The notes under the pieces were generated by a model, which saw only the letters and a list, made by a program, of their open reading frames with translations, was not told where the DNA came from and ran no database searches. This document shows positions 53,530 through 61,584 of a stretch of DNA of 64,000 bases, piece after piece. A program made the translations under genes and the position numbers. The stretch is taken from assembly GCA_964634605.1 (NCBI GenBank), contig CAZWLJ010000003.1, positions 103,702 to 167,701 of the forward strand, given 5' to 3'. How positions within the stretch are numbered: position 1 is the first letter of the stretch; each line of letters starts with the position of its first letter. The stretch is from UPXZ01 sp964634605 (GTDB lineage Bacteria > Bacteroidota > Bacteroidia > Bacteroidales > Paludibacteraceae).

Positions 53530-56091
53530 ATGAAACTGAAATCAAACGTAGTAAACGAACCTACCTGGAGAGATATTATTGTCAAATCGAATTTGCCGGA
53601 AAGCCTCAAAAAGCTGGAAGAATTATCGCAAAATATGTGGTGGTCATGGAACAGTGATGCTAAAAAATTATTTCGCGAAATTGACCGGCCAGCATGGAAA
53701 GAAGCTGAATCAAATCCGGTACAATTGCTGAACCTGCTGAGCTACGACAAACTTGTGGCACTCGGAAAAAGTCAGGAATTTACCAAAAAGGTAGATTCAC
53801 TGTATAATGAATACGTAGCCTACATGAATGAACCTACTGATACAAACCGCCCTTCGGTTGCCTACTTCAGCATGGAGTACGGACTAAGCGAAATCCTGAA
53901 GATTTACTCAGGCGGCCTCGGGGTACTGGCAGGTGACTACCTGAAAGAGGCAAGCGACAGCAATATAGACATGACAGCCATCGGTTTTCTGTACCGTTAT
54001 GGTTATTTCAAACAATCACTATCCATCGACGGACAGCAAATATCAGTTTATGAGCCACAGAATTTCAATATCCTGCCTCTGAAACAGGTTCTGGACGAAA
54101 ACAACATGCCTATACTGGTGGAAGTTCCCTATCCCGGACGTATTGTATACGCTCACCTATGGAAAGTTTCTGTAGGCAGAATAGCACTTTATCTGCTCGA
54201 TACGGATATTGATGAAAATCAGGAAAACGATCGTTCAATCACCCATCAGCTGTACGGAGGCGACTGGGAAAACCGTATGAAGCAGGAAATCATGCTTGGA
54301 ATAGGCGGAATTCTGGCACTCAACAAACTGGGAATAAAAAAACAAATCTACCATTGCAACGAAGGTCATGCTGCCCTCATCAACGTTCAGCGTCTTGTCG
54401 ATCTTATTCAGAATGAAAAATTAACTTTCGCTCAGGCACTTGAAGTAGTTCGTGCAAGTTCACTTTACACTGTACATACTCCTGTACCTGCCGGACACGA
54501 TAGTTTCGACGAAAGCCTTTTCAGCAAATACATGAGCGAATATCCCGCCAAACTGAATATTTCATGGAATGATTTCATTGATATGGGACGCACAAATCCC
54601 GGGACAAATGAAAAATTCAATATGAGTGTGTTTGCCTGCCATACATCGCAGGAAGTGAACGGTGTAAGCTGGCTTCACGGAGAAGTTTCAAAGGAAATGT
54701 TTGCACCCATCTGGAAAGGGTATTTCCCCGAAGAGTCACACGTAAGTTATGTAACAAATGGTGTCCATTTACCATCGTGGACATCGTCGGAATGGAAAGC
54801 ATTGTACGAAAAACATTTTACAAAAGCCTTCTACGAAGACCAGTCAAATGTAAAGATATGGGAAAAAATATATCAGGTTCCCGATCAGGAAATCTGGAAT
54901 ATCCGCACTTCGCTGAAAAACAAACTGGTAGATTATATCCGGATGCAATTCCGCGATACATGGCTGAAAAATCAGGGAGATCCCTCGAGGATTGTTTCCA
55001 TTCTTGAAGCCATTGACCCGAATGCACTCATTATCGGTTTCGGACGCCGCTTTGCAACCTACAAACGTGCACACCTGATTTTCAGCGACCTGGAAAGACT
55101 TGAAAAAATTGTGAACGATCCGATTCATCCCGTACAGTTTCTCTATACAGGCAAAGCACACCCGGCTGATGGAGCTGGTCAGGGGCTGATCAAACGAATT
55201 GTCGAAATCTCACGCATGCCTCAATTCCTGGGAAAAATCATTTTCCTCGAGAATTATGACATGAGACTCGCAAAACGATTGATCTCGGGTGTCGATATCT
55301 GGCTGAACACTCCTACCCGGCCACAGGAAGCCTCCGGGACTTCGGGCGAAAAAGCATCGATGAACGGCGTTCTGAATTTCTCTGTACTTGACGGATGGTG
55401 GTATGAAGGCTACCGGAAAAATGCAGGTTGGGCTCTTACCGAAAAAAGAACCTACGAAAACCAGGAATATCAGGACAAACTGGATGCAATCACCATTTAC
55501 AACACGCTGGAAGATGAAATTATTCCGTTGTATTTTGCAAAAAACACCAAGGGATATTCACCGGAGTGGATTCAGTACATCAAAAACAGCATTGCTCAAA
55601 TCACTCCTAATTACACTACCAAGAGGATGATGGATGATTACTTTGACCGTTTTTACATGAAACAGGCCAAAAGAACAGCACTGCTTTCGGCCAATCATTT
55701 TCAAGCAGCAAAAGAATTAGCCGACTGGAAAGAAAAAATGGCAGAAGGATGGCACAACATCGAAGTTGTTTCGGTTGTATTACCGGAAAAACTGGTTCAG
55801 AATCCTATGTCGGGTGAAGATTATAATATCATCATTGAAGTGGATGTTAAAAATAACTCCATGAAAGGAATCGGAGTTGAACTTGTTGCCATTCAGACAG
55901 ATCAGAACAACAACAGCAAATTAAGCAGTGTCGACGAGCTTACCCTGGTCAAAACAGAAGGTACAATATTAACATTCAGCATTAATTATCAGCTCGACAA
56001 TGCCGGAGCCTATAAATATGGTTTCAGGATGTTCCCGAAAAATGATTTGTTGCCGCATCGTCAGGATTTCTGCTACGTACGATGGATTTAA
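53530..56091 (+). CDS. glgP: Glycogen/alpha-glucan phosphorylase
   Basis: This 853-residue GT35 enzyme releases glucose-1-phosphate from glycogen with a PLP cofactor. The DUF3417-type N-terminal helical domain (LSQNMWWSWNSDAKKLF) is followed by the catalytic half with FSMEYGLSE, FIGFGRRFATYKRAHLIF and the PLP-lysine site GTSGEKASMNG near 610-620. A beta-rich C-terminal region of about 110 residues follows the phosphorylase core and ends in FCYVRWI. This is the shorter archaeal/bacterial type. It is the partner of the GT3 synthase upstream and is followed by a strong terminator. Confidence 0.93.
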   Translation: MKLKSNVVNEPTWRDIIVKSNLPESLKKLEELSQNMWWSWNSDAKKLFREIDRPAWKEAESNPVQLLNLLSYDKLVALGKSQEFTKKVDSLYNEYVAYMNEPTDTNRPSVAYFSMEYGLSEILKIYSGGLGVLAGDYLKEASDSNIDMTAIGFLYRYGYFKQSLSIDGQQISVYEPQNFNILPLKQVLDENNMPILVEVPYPGRIVYAHLWKVSVGRIALYLLDTDIDENQENDRSITHQLYGGDWENRMKQEIMLGIGGILALNKLGIKKQIYHCNEGHAALINVQRLVDLIQNEKLTFAQALEVVRASSLYTVHTPVPAGHDSFDESLFSKYMSEYPAKLNISWNDFIDMGRTNPGTNEKFNMSVFACHTSQEVNGVSWLHGEVSKEMFAPIWKGYFPEESHVSYVTNGVHLPSWTSSEWKALYEKHFTKAFYEDQSNVKIWEKIYQVPDQEIWNIRTSLKNKLVDYIRMQFRDTWLKNQGDPSRIVSILEAIDPNALIIGFGRRFATYKRAHLIFSDLERLEKIVNDPIHPVQFLYTGKAHPADGAGQGLIKRIVEISRMPQFLGKIIFLENYDMRLAKRLISGVDIWLNTPTRPQEASGTSGEKASMNGVLNFSVLDGWWYEGYRKNAGWALTEKRTYENQEYQDKLDAITIYNTLEDEIIPLYFAKNTKGYSPEWIQYIKNSIAQITPNYTTKRMMDDYFDRFYMKQAKRTALLSANHFQAAKELADWKEKMAEGWHNIEVVSVVLPEKLVQNPMSGEDYNIIIEVDVKNNSMKGIGVELVAIQTDQNNNSKLSSVDELTLVKTEGTILTFSINYQLDNAGAYKYGFRMFPKNDLLPHRQDFCYVRWI

Positions 56092-56118
56092 TCAATTCAT
56101 TCATTTACTGAAAAATAA

Positions 56119-56157
56119 AAAAGGCTGAATCATTCGTGGTTCAGCCTTTATATTTTT
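56119..56157 (+). terminator. Intrinsic terminator after glgP
   Basis: A perfect 10-bp stem (AAAGGCTGAA with TTCAGCCTTT) closes a 10-nt loop followed by TATATTTTTG. Confidence 0.8.
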
Positions 56158-56182
56158 GTTTGAGAAGAATTACAGGAAATAT

Positions 56183-57208
56183 TTACCGTATTCCTCTTTC
56201 ATTCATTGCCTTTTGATATTTATTTGCATTGACGGCATGCTGCGCCCAGGTAGCAGCAAAATTATGTTCGCCGTTCAGTGTTTCTTTGGCACACATATAA
56301 ATGTAATCGTTTCTGTCGTAATTCAGCACGGCATCAAGTCCCGAGACAGTCGGGATACGGATAGGCCCGGGAGGTAATCCGGCGTATCTGTAAGTATTGT
56401 AAGGCGAGTCTATTCGCGTATGGACATTCAGTACCCGTTTGATAGTGAAATCACCTGCGGCAAATATCACGGTAGGATCTGCCTGCAACGGCATATTTTT
56501 GCGCAGCCTGTTGATGTACAATCCGGCCACAACCGGCTTTTCAGATTTACTGTTAGTTTCTGCATCCACAATAGAAGCCAGTGTGCAAACTTCTGCCTGC
56601 GACATCGGAATTGCCTTTGCTTTTTGTTTCCGCTCATCGTTCCAGAACTTATCATATTCCCTGTACATGCGTTCAAACAATCTTTGCGGGCTCATATTCC
56701 AGAAAACTTCATATGTATCCGGGATGAATGCAGTGACTGAAGTGTTAGGATTCAGACCATATCCGGCTAAAAAAACTGTATCGTTGAGCAATTCGATAAT
56801 TTTGGCTGAATCGGGCATCAATAGTGCCGACAGCCTGCCTGCAAGCTGCTCTTTGGTACGAATATTATTGAAAGTGATTTTCACAGGAGTCTGATTTCCG
56901 TTTCTCAGATTCCTCACCAGCTTCAGGTTGTTCATCCCGTTTTCAATTTTATACCTGCCCGATCTGATATTTGAATATCTTAAGTATTCGGCTGCCTTTC
57001 TGAAAGTTTTCACGCTCTTAATTTCGGCTTTCTGCTGCAGTTGTTCCAGCACATCATCGAAAACAGCATTCTCTCTGATCAGCAGAAATTCATCCTTGTC
57101 CGTTTTCAGGATTACATTGGGCAGCAAAAATAAGTATGCACCGTATGAGCAAGCCACAACAGCTGCTAATACGATTAAAATCAGTATCCTGCCTAATTTT
57201 GACTTCAT
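56183..57208 (-). CDS. mltG: Endolytic murein transglycosylase MltG
   Basis: MltG, 341 residues, cleaves nascent glycan strands near the membrane. An N-terminal transmembrane helix (about 7-28 from ATG 57208) anchors the protein. The LysM-like region comes first, then the YceG catalytic domain with the active-site Glu in SIVDAETNSKSEKPVVAGLYINRL (about 215-237) and YNTYRYAGLPPGPI. Length and order match E. coli MltG. A -7 element at 57250-57257 supports the ATG at 57208 over the longer frame. Confidence 0.93.
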   Translation of the reverse strand: MKSKLGRILILIVLAAVVACSYGAYLFLLPNVILKTDKDEFLLIRENAVFDDVLEQLQQKAEIKSVKTFRKAAEYLRYSNIRSGRYKIENGMNNLKLVRNLRNGNQTPVKITFNNIRTKEQLAGRLSALLMPDSAKIIELLNDTVFLAGYGLNPNTSVTAFIPDTYEVFWNMSPQRLFERMYREYDKFWNDERKQKAKAIPMSQAEVCTLASIVDAETNSKSEKPVVAGLYINRLRKNMPLQADPTVIFAAGDFTIKRVLNVHTRIDSPYNTYRYAGLPPGPIRIPTVSGLDAVLNYDRNDYIYMCAKETLNGEHNFAATWAQHAVNANKYQKAMNERGIR

Positions 57209-57249
57209 TATTTGAAATTTTAGTTGTTTGATTAAATCCAATTATGTTA

Positions 57250-57257
57250 CAAATTTA
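57250..57257 (-). promoter_or_regulatory. -7 element (TAAATTTG) for mltG
   Basis: An exact TAnnTTTG on the minus strand lies 41 bp upstream of the ATG at 57208. Confidence 0.4.
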
Positions 57258-57291
57258 TGAAATAGTTTTTTAATATTAAGTGTCAAAAGGT

Positions 57292-57322
57292 TTTGTCAAT
57301 CGGAAAACCTTCACTATATTTG
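57292..57322 (+). promoter_or_regulatory. Promoter TTTG-19-TATATTTG for tRNA-Ser
   Basis: TTTG (57292-57295) and TATATTTG (57315-57322) are separated by 19 nt. The tRNA starts 27 nt after the -7 element. Confidence 0.75.
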
Positions 57323-57349
57323 CACTCGCAAATTCAGAAACGCCCGGAA

Positions 57350-57436
57350 GGAAGTGTGGGTGAGTGGCTGAAACCACCAGTTTGCTAAACTGACGTACGG
57401 GTTACCGTACCGGGGGTTCGAATCCCCCCGCTTCCG
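57350..57436 (+). tRNA. tRNA-Ser (anticodon GCU)
   Basis: An 87-nt class II cloverleaf. The acceptor stem GGAAGTG pairs with CGCTTCC, the discriminator is G, the anticodon loop TTGCTAA holds GCT (reads AGC/AGU), the long variable arm GTACGG-GTTA-CCGTAC is paired, and the T-arm GGGGG-TTCGAAT-CCCCC is intact. The 3' CCA is not encoded (GCAAA follows). The outermost anticodon-stem pair is a C-A mismatch. Confidence 0.95.
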
Positions 57437-57439
57437 CAA

Positions 57440-57475
57440 AAAAAGACCGGTTTTTTAATAAACCGGTCTTTTTTT
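57440..57475. terminator. Shared terminator of tRNA-Ser and mgsA
   Basis: A 12-bp perfect stem (AAAGACCGGTTT with AAACCGGTCTTT) with T-runs on both strands lies between the tRNA and the convergent mgsA stop at 57478. Confidence 0.85.
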
Positions 57476-57477
57476 AT

Positions 57478-57921
57478 TTATCTTTTGAAGGGTACATACT
57501 GCGGGGCTTTTGGTTCGTATTCATCATCATCCCATAGCGGACTGGTTATCATCAGGTCGGCGCTGTAACGGTTGCACGCGATGGGTACATTGTGTATCCT
57601 GCACTGGCGGAGGAGCATTTGAATATCGGCTTCGTGCGGATTGGCGCTCAGGTCGTCAATGAGGAACACGCAGAAGTCAATTTGCTTGTTAACCACCAGC
57701 GCTGCAATCTCAGCGTCGCCGCCCATAGGTCCTGAGTTCATCCGCTTTACTTCCACTTCAATTCCATCTTCTTCGAAAGCCTTCTGAATCAAACCACCGG
57801 TGGTTCCGGTACAAATCAGTTTGTGTTGCGAGAGCATATCGGAATTATACACAGCCCATTCCACCATATCGGCTTTTCGTGCATCGTGGGCAACAAGAGC
57901 AATTTTTAGCTGTTTTCTCAT
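57478..57921 (-). CDS. mgsA: Methylglyoxal synthase
   Basis: MgsA, 147 residues from ATG 57921, converts dihydroxyacetone phosphate to methylglyoxal and phosphate, a bypass of lower glycolysis. The residues of the phosphate pocket (LVAHDARK, CTGTTGG) and catalytic Asp69 in GPMGGDAEIAAL are present, followed by FLIDDLSANPHEADIQMLLRQC. An alternative longer frame reaching 57978 would include the -7 element at 57948-57955. It ends in the terminator shared with tRNA-Ser. Confidence 0.95.
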   Translation of the reverse strand: MRKQLKIALVAHDARKADMVEWAVYNSDMLSQHKLICTGTTGGLIQKAFEEDGIEVEVKRMNSGPMGGDAEIAALVVNKQIDFCVFLIDDLSANPHEADIQMLLRQCRIHNVPIACNRYSADLMITSPLWDDDEYEPKAPQYVPFKR

Positions 57922-57947
57922 TTCTGTTGTAAATTGATTTCGTTTTT

Positions 57948-57978
57948 CAAAATTACAGTTTATTTCTGACATATCCAA
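57948..57978 (-). promoter_or_regulatory. Promoter TTG-20-TAATTTTG for mgsA
   Basis: On the minus strand TTG (57976-57978) and TAATTTTG (57948-57955) are separated by 20 nt, 26 bp before the ATG at 57921. Confidence 0.65.
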
Positions 57979-58078
57979 CCAATATCAGTAAATTCTCATT
58001 GGTTGTGAAAACTCCGGCAGATGATATCTGTGCCTTATATCTGTTGGAACGGATGAAGCTAAACCGAAAAACGGAAAT

Positions 58079-59506
58079 CTAATCCGTTTCCGGTTTTTTC
58101 ATTTCTTTTTTCTCAGCATTTCCGAAAACCAACGCAATACCTGTGTTGAAATTGAATGACTGAGTTTTATAAGGAATGTATCCGGGAGTAAATTTCAGAG
58201 GCAAATAATCGCCGGCAATATACATGTTGAATGATCCCAGCCTGCCACCTAATGCCAGCCCTACATTGCTAAACCTGCCATTGAAGAGCGAATAACTCAG
58301 GGAAGCATTGAAAAACCGGGAAGGGAAGAAATTTACCGAAGTGGTAAGTTCTCTTAACCGTTTTTGGGCGGCAGAGCCACTCTTCAGAAACAATCCCAGG
58401 CTTATTTTGTCTTTCAGCACGTAATATTCCGCAGCCAGAATTAACTTAGCCGGCAAACCGGAACTATATGAACCGTAAAAGGTTGAATACAGGCTATCCT
58501 TATTGGCATCAATAAAATCAGACAGGTAATTGCCATGAACCGAATCGGCCGGATTGTAATAAACGCCATCAAATTCAGTGTTTTTTCGGGCAATAATGTT
58601 CAACGATTCTTTATTCCATCTGATAGCACCCAAATCAAGAATGGAAGCAGATATTTCAAGGTTTTCCATTAGTTTGTATGTAGCCCCGAGGTCAAATGCA
58701 AATCCGGCTCCGGATGGTATGAGAATCTGACCTATATTTTGTAGAGCCAAGAAATCAAAGGATTCAATTTTCCCTGAGGCGGGTTTCAGTGTGTAAACCG
58801 AAGAAGGAATAGCCGCATTAATACTTCCATCGATACCGAGTTTCCATTTATCTCTGCCGGCATTAAGTTCAAAATTGTTAAACCGGGTAGAAATATTGGC
58901 CTGACCTAACAGCAATTTTGCTTTACCGCCAACAGACAGTCTGTCGTCAAATTTTCTTGAAAATCCAAATGCAAATTCAGTAAAAACGGATGCAGATACG
59001 TCGAGTGACTTGAAATCGAAATGATTAACGTTCAGTGTATCGGGTGTTCCGTATAGTGAGAACCTGAACAAATCTACCGGAATCGTCACACCGGCATTCA
59101 CTTTCTGAGAAATCCCGAATGTAAAAAAATGACTTCGAGAGCGAAAACCGACAGAAAAAAGATTGAGCTGAGCATCGGCAAAAATGCTGGTTTGTGATTG
59201 AAGCCGGTTAAACAAACGGTCTTTATCTCCCTGCGGATGCAGGAAAGTAATCGTCTTCATTTTTCCGTCAACCAGCCGGGGATAAACTACGTCACCGAGG
59301 CTCACAGAGTTATTGCCGGCACCTGACTGCATACCCGGAAACAGAGGTAAATCAATATAGAAATCCGTTTCAGGCTGAAATGCAGGATTCAGTTCGTGGC
59401 GGTTGTATGTGTTTTTTATAAAATAAAGCGTGCTTACCTGCGCTTCAACCGGGGAAACCAGCAGCAGACAGTTCAGTATGATTGAAAGTGAGATTACTGA
59501 CTTCAT
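58079..59506 (-). CDS. DUF5723-type outer-membrane protein
   Basis: The 475-residue exported protein (signal peptide, cleavage near VEA-Q) has a long run of beta-strands typical of an outer-membrane barrel of the DUF5723 type: LYFIKNTYNRHELNPAFQP at the mature start, LSVGGKAKLLLG, GLALGGRLGSFNMYIAGDYLP. It is probably a barrel of about 14 strands, similar to PorV-like conserved barrels, but not PorV itself. It starts 4 bp after the lipoprotein stop, so the two are coupled. The function is unknown. Confidence 0.75.
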   Translation of the reverse strand: MKSVISLSIILNCLLLVSPVEAQVSTLYFIKNTYNRHELNPAFQPETDFYIDLPLFPGMQSGAGNNSVSLGDVVYPRLVDGKMKTITFLHPQGDKDRLFNRLQSQTSIFADAQLNLFSVGFRSRSHFFTFGISQKVNAGVTIPVDLFRFSLYGTPDTLNVNHFDFKSLDVSASVFTEFAFGFSRKFDDRLSVGGKAKLLLGQANISTRFNNFELNAGRDKWKLGIDGSINAAIPSSVYTLKPASGKIESFDFLALQNIGQILIPSGAGFAFDLGATYKLMENLEISASILDLGAIRWNKESLNIIARKNTEFDGVYYNPADSVHGNYLSDFIDANKDSLYSTFYGSYSSGLPAKLILAAEYYVLKDKISLGLFLKSGSAAQKRLRELTTSVNFFPSRFFNASLSYSLFNGRFSNVGLALGGRLGSFNMYIAGDYLPLKFTPGYIPYKTQSFNFNTGIALVFGNAEKKEMKKPETD

Positions 59507-59510
59507 ACTG

Positions 59511-61097
59511 TTATTTGGAGGTAAAATTAAAATTACCTTTCACATATAAATTTGCCCTTAAGCGAATGAAATCATTTGTTGTGAACGTAACCGGCGTCAG
59601 AGCGTCGCATCCGGATGTTGTGGTACCGATTTCTATAAATTTAACATTCTCGATGGCAGATAATTTCGATTGAGCAAACTGAATGTCGAGCTGACCGTTG
59701 GCTTCTTTGGTGGCATAACCCTGGCTGTTCACTTCAGGACTTGCAATTGAATATTTCTTTTTGGGAATAGACCGGATAATGTTTTTTTCAGCATCAAGGA
59801 ATTCAACCTCAATCTGAGCCTTCAGAGGAAGTTTATTCACGTAATCGATTTTTAACAAAATGTCTTTCAGATCTGCTTTTTTAGTTATTTCTGACAAATC
59901 AACCTCAAAAGTATCCCTGGTAAGGAACATAGAGCCCTTGTCGAGCGACACCGGTATGCGAATATCAACAAGCATATCAATATTTTTATCCAAAAAAATG
60001 AACTGATTATCATTCTCATCAGCCTTCGAGTCGAATGAAAAGCCAAATGAAAGTCCGGTCAGGTTGGTAGTGAGAAGCCGGTTAAGACTACCGTTGTCCT
60101 TATCGAAAGTCATGGTAGAGGTTTTATACATGCCTGGCCAGAGTGAACGTTCCAATGTGAATTTGAATGAAGGAGAACCTTTGAAATCGGCTACTGTTTC
60201 ACTCATGTCCTTGTTTTTCGATTTGAAATAATCTATGTTAAAATCGGTATCAAATCCATTGTAGTTATTCATGTGGCAGGTTATGGACGGATTAGTTAAA
60301 TAAAGCACGCTTCCTTCGGTTAAGATATTTTTCATAATGTCCATTTCGAACTCACCTTCTGCTTTCAGGGTGTTCATATCCGGAAAATTTCCCCACAAAA
60401 TCCCGGGATTGAAACTTTCGAAAACAGGATTGATTTGAATATCTCCGGTGTTGAGTGTTGTCGAAGCCGGAACATCCAAAACGTATTTCATATCAAAAGA
60501 ATAGCTCCACAGGTTCTTGTTAATCTTCACCACCGACTGTTCTTTGAGGTCGATATAGAAGGTATTAAGGCCTGGTTTTACGTTAAATTTTACCGGCTGC
60601 GAGTCTGAAATAATCCTGCTACCGGGAAATTGCACTGAAAGCCATACACTATCCGGAAGAGCCGAATTTATAGTTAATTTCATTCTTGATTTTTTCAGTC
60701 TGATGCTATCAATACGAGTTTGAAAACTGGGCGAATTGACCTTCAGGGTGTATTTTGCATCCATGGTAAACTGAGTGCCTGTCGACGGCGGTAGCATATG
60801 CTGATTTGCTGTGCTGTTTCCGCTCACCTGTACCTGCTGAATAGGTGATATGATCATCGTATCCTTGTATTCGATGTACAATAAATTTCCATCCACAACA
60901 AGATTCTCCACTTTGTACTGATCAATAAGTTCGCCCAGGTTAATTTCAATGCTGCCTAAGGGTGTCACTAAGGATATATCTTTTAATATAATGTTTTCAC
61001 TGATATTATCCAGGTCGTAATCTTTGTTTACGCATCCAACCAACATGAATGAAAACACACACATCAGGTAAAGCCTGTACGGACTGATTCTTTTCAT
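59511..61097 (-). CDS. Uncharacterised 528-residue lipoprotein coupled to the DUF5723 barrel
   Basis: The lipoprotein has lipobox LVGC (Cys22) and is otherwise nearly all beta-strand, in several repeated Ig- or LEA-like segments (about 30-130, 130-300, 300-510). I do not recognise a family. NYNGFDTDFN, TLERSLWPGMYKTSTMTFDKD and IEIGTTTSGCDALTP are the most distinctive stretches; the last has one Cys besides the lipid one. It precedes the DUF5723 barrel by 4 bp and follows the decayed gene tail by 4 bp, so the locus was probably once a three-gene surface operon. Confidence 0.65.
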   Translation of the reverse strand: MKRISPYRLYLMCVFSFMLVGCVNKDYDLDNISENIILKDISLVTPLGSIEINLGELIDQYKVENLVVDGNLLYIEYKDTMIISPIQQVQVSGNSTANQHMLPPSTGTQFTMDAKYTLKVNSPSFQTRIDSIRLKKSRMKLTINSALPDSVWLSVQFPGSRIISDSQPVKFNVKPGLNTFYIDLKEQSVVKINKNLWSYSFDMKYVLDVPASTTLNTGDIQINPVFESFNPGILWGNFPDMNTLKAEGEFEMDIMKNILTEGSVLYLTNPSITCHMNNYNGFDTDFNIDYFKSKNKDMSETVADFKGSPSFKFTLERSLWPGMYKTSTMTFDKDNGSLNRLLTTNLTGLSFGFSFDSKADENDNQFIFLDKNIDMLVDIRIPVSLDKGSMFLTRDTFEVDLSEITKKADLKDILLKIDYVNKLPLKAQIEVEFLDAEKNIIRSIPKKKYSIASPEVNSQGYATKEANGQLDIQFAQSKLSAIENVKFIEIGTTTSGCDALTPVTFTTNDFIRLRANLYVKGNFNFTSK

Positions 61098-61101
61098 CTT
61101 A

Positions 61102-61239
61102 TTATTTTCTTAAAATTTTTAATTTTTTGCCAGATGTAACATGCTTGCCCGCAACTATAAGGAATTTTCCTTTGAGTTCGGAGATGTTACAGATGGACGT
61201 ATCTTTTTTCTGATAATTTTCTTCTTCATTATCAGATGT
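61102..61239 (-). pseudogene. Possible tail of a decayed T9SS cargo gene
   Basis: On the minus strand 45 codons are open without a start codon, from an in-frame TGA at 61240-61242 to TAA at 61102-61104, which lies 4 bp before the lipoprotein ATG. The translation ends ISELKGKFLIVAGKHVTSG and KKLKILRK, resembling the last strands of a T9SS type A sorting domain (N.S.L..G.Y.V...G......K). Before the TGA the same frame reads INPDNIHLS, which could be a degraded PNP-type domain start. The rest of the gap shows no open gene. It may be a remnant or a chance frame. Confidence 0.35.
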
Positions 61240-61242
61240 TCA

Positions 61243-61502
61243 GGACAAATGTATGTTATCCGGATTAATAACTCCGAACATATTTTTCTGAAATGGCATA
61301 CAGACAGAACTGTTACTTAAAAGACATAACAGCAGCAGGTCAACGCAATTGACAGATTAACAGATAAAAAGAATAAAGATTTGGTAAAGTCCGGGTGTCA
61401 GTTATTCAGGTTCCGGCGGACAGGGATTAATTTTTAACAAAGTCCGTCTTTTCTGGATTGTTTTCCTGAAAAGATTAACTTTTCCGTGAATTTTGAATAA
61501 TT
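61243..61502. other. Intergenic stretch between decayed tail and mutB terminator
   Basis: I see no gene, promoter or repeat here. The minus-strand frame is broken by several stops, consistent with gene decay. The stretch separates mutB from the lipoprotein operon. Confidence 0.5.
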
Positions 61503-61538
61503 CTTTTAAAAATTGAGGCGATGCAAACATCGCCTCAA
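61503..61538 (-). terminator. Terminator after mutB
   Basis: A perfect 11-bp stem (TTGAGGCGATG with CATCGCCTCAA) has a 4-nt loop and on the minus strand is followed by TTTTTAAAAG. It lies 47 bp past the mutB stop. Confidence 0.85.
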
Positions 61539-61584
61539 TAAATTATTTCCCCTTTTCTCAGGTGAGAGGTTAAGATGCAAGTTT

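Noticed and set aside
58060..58100. Interrupted palindrome AAACCG...CGGTTT at the DUF5723 stop as a terminator
   Set aside because: Two short stems with mismatched interior and no adequate T-run on the minus strand.
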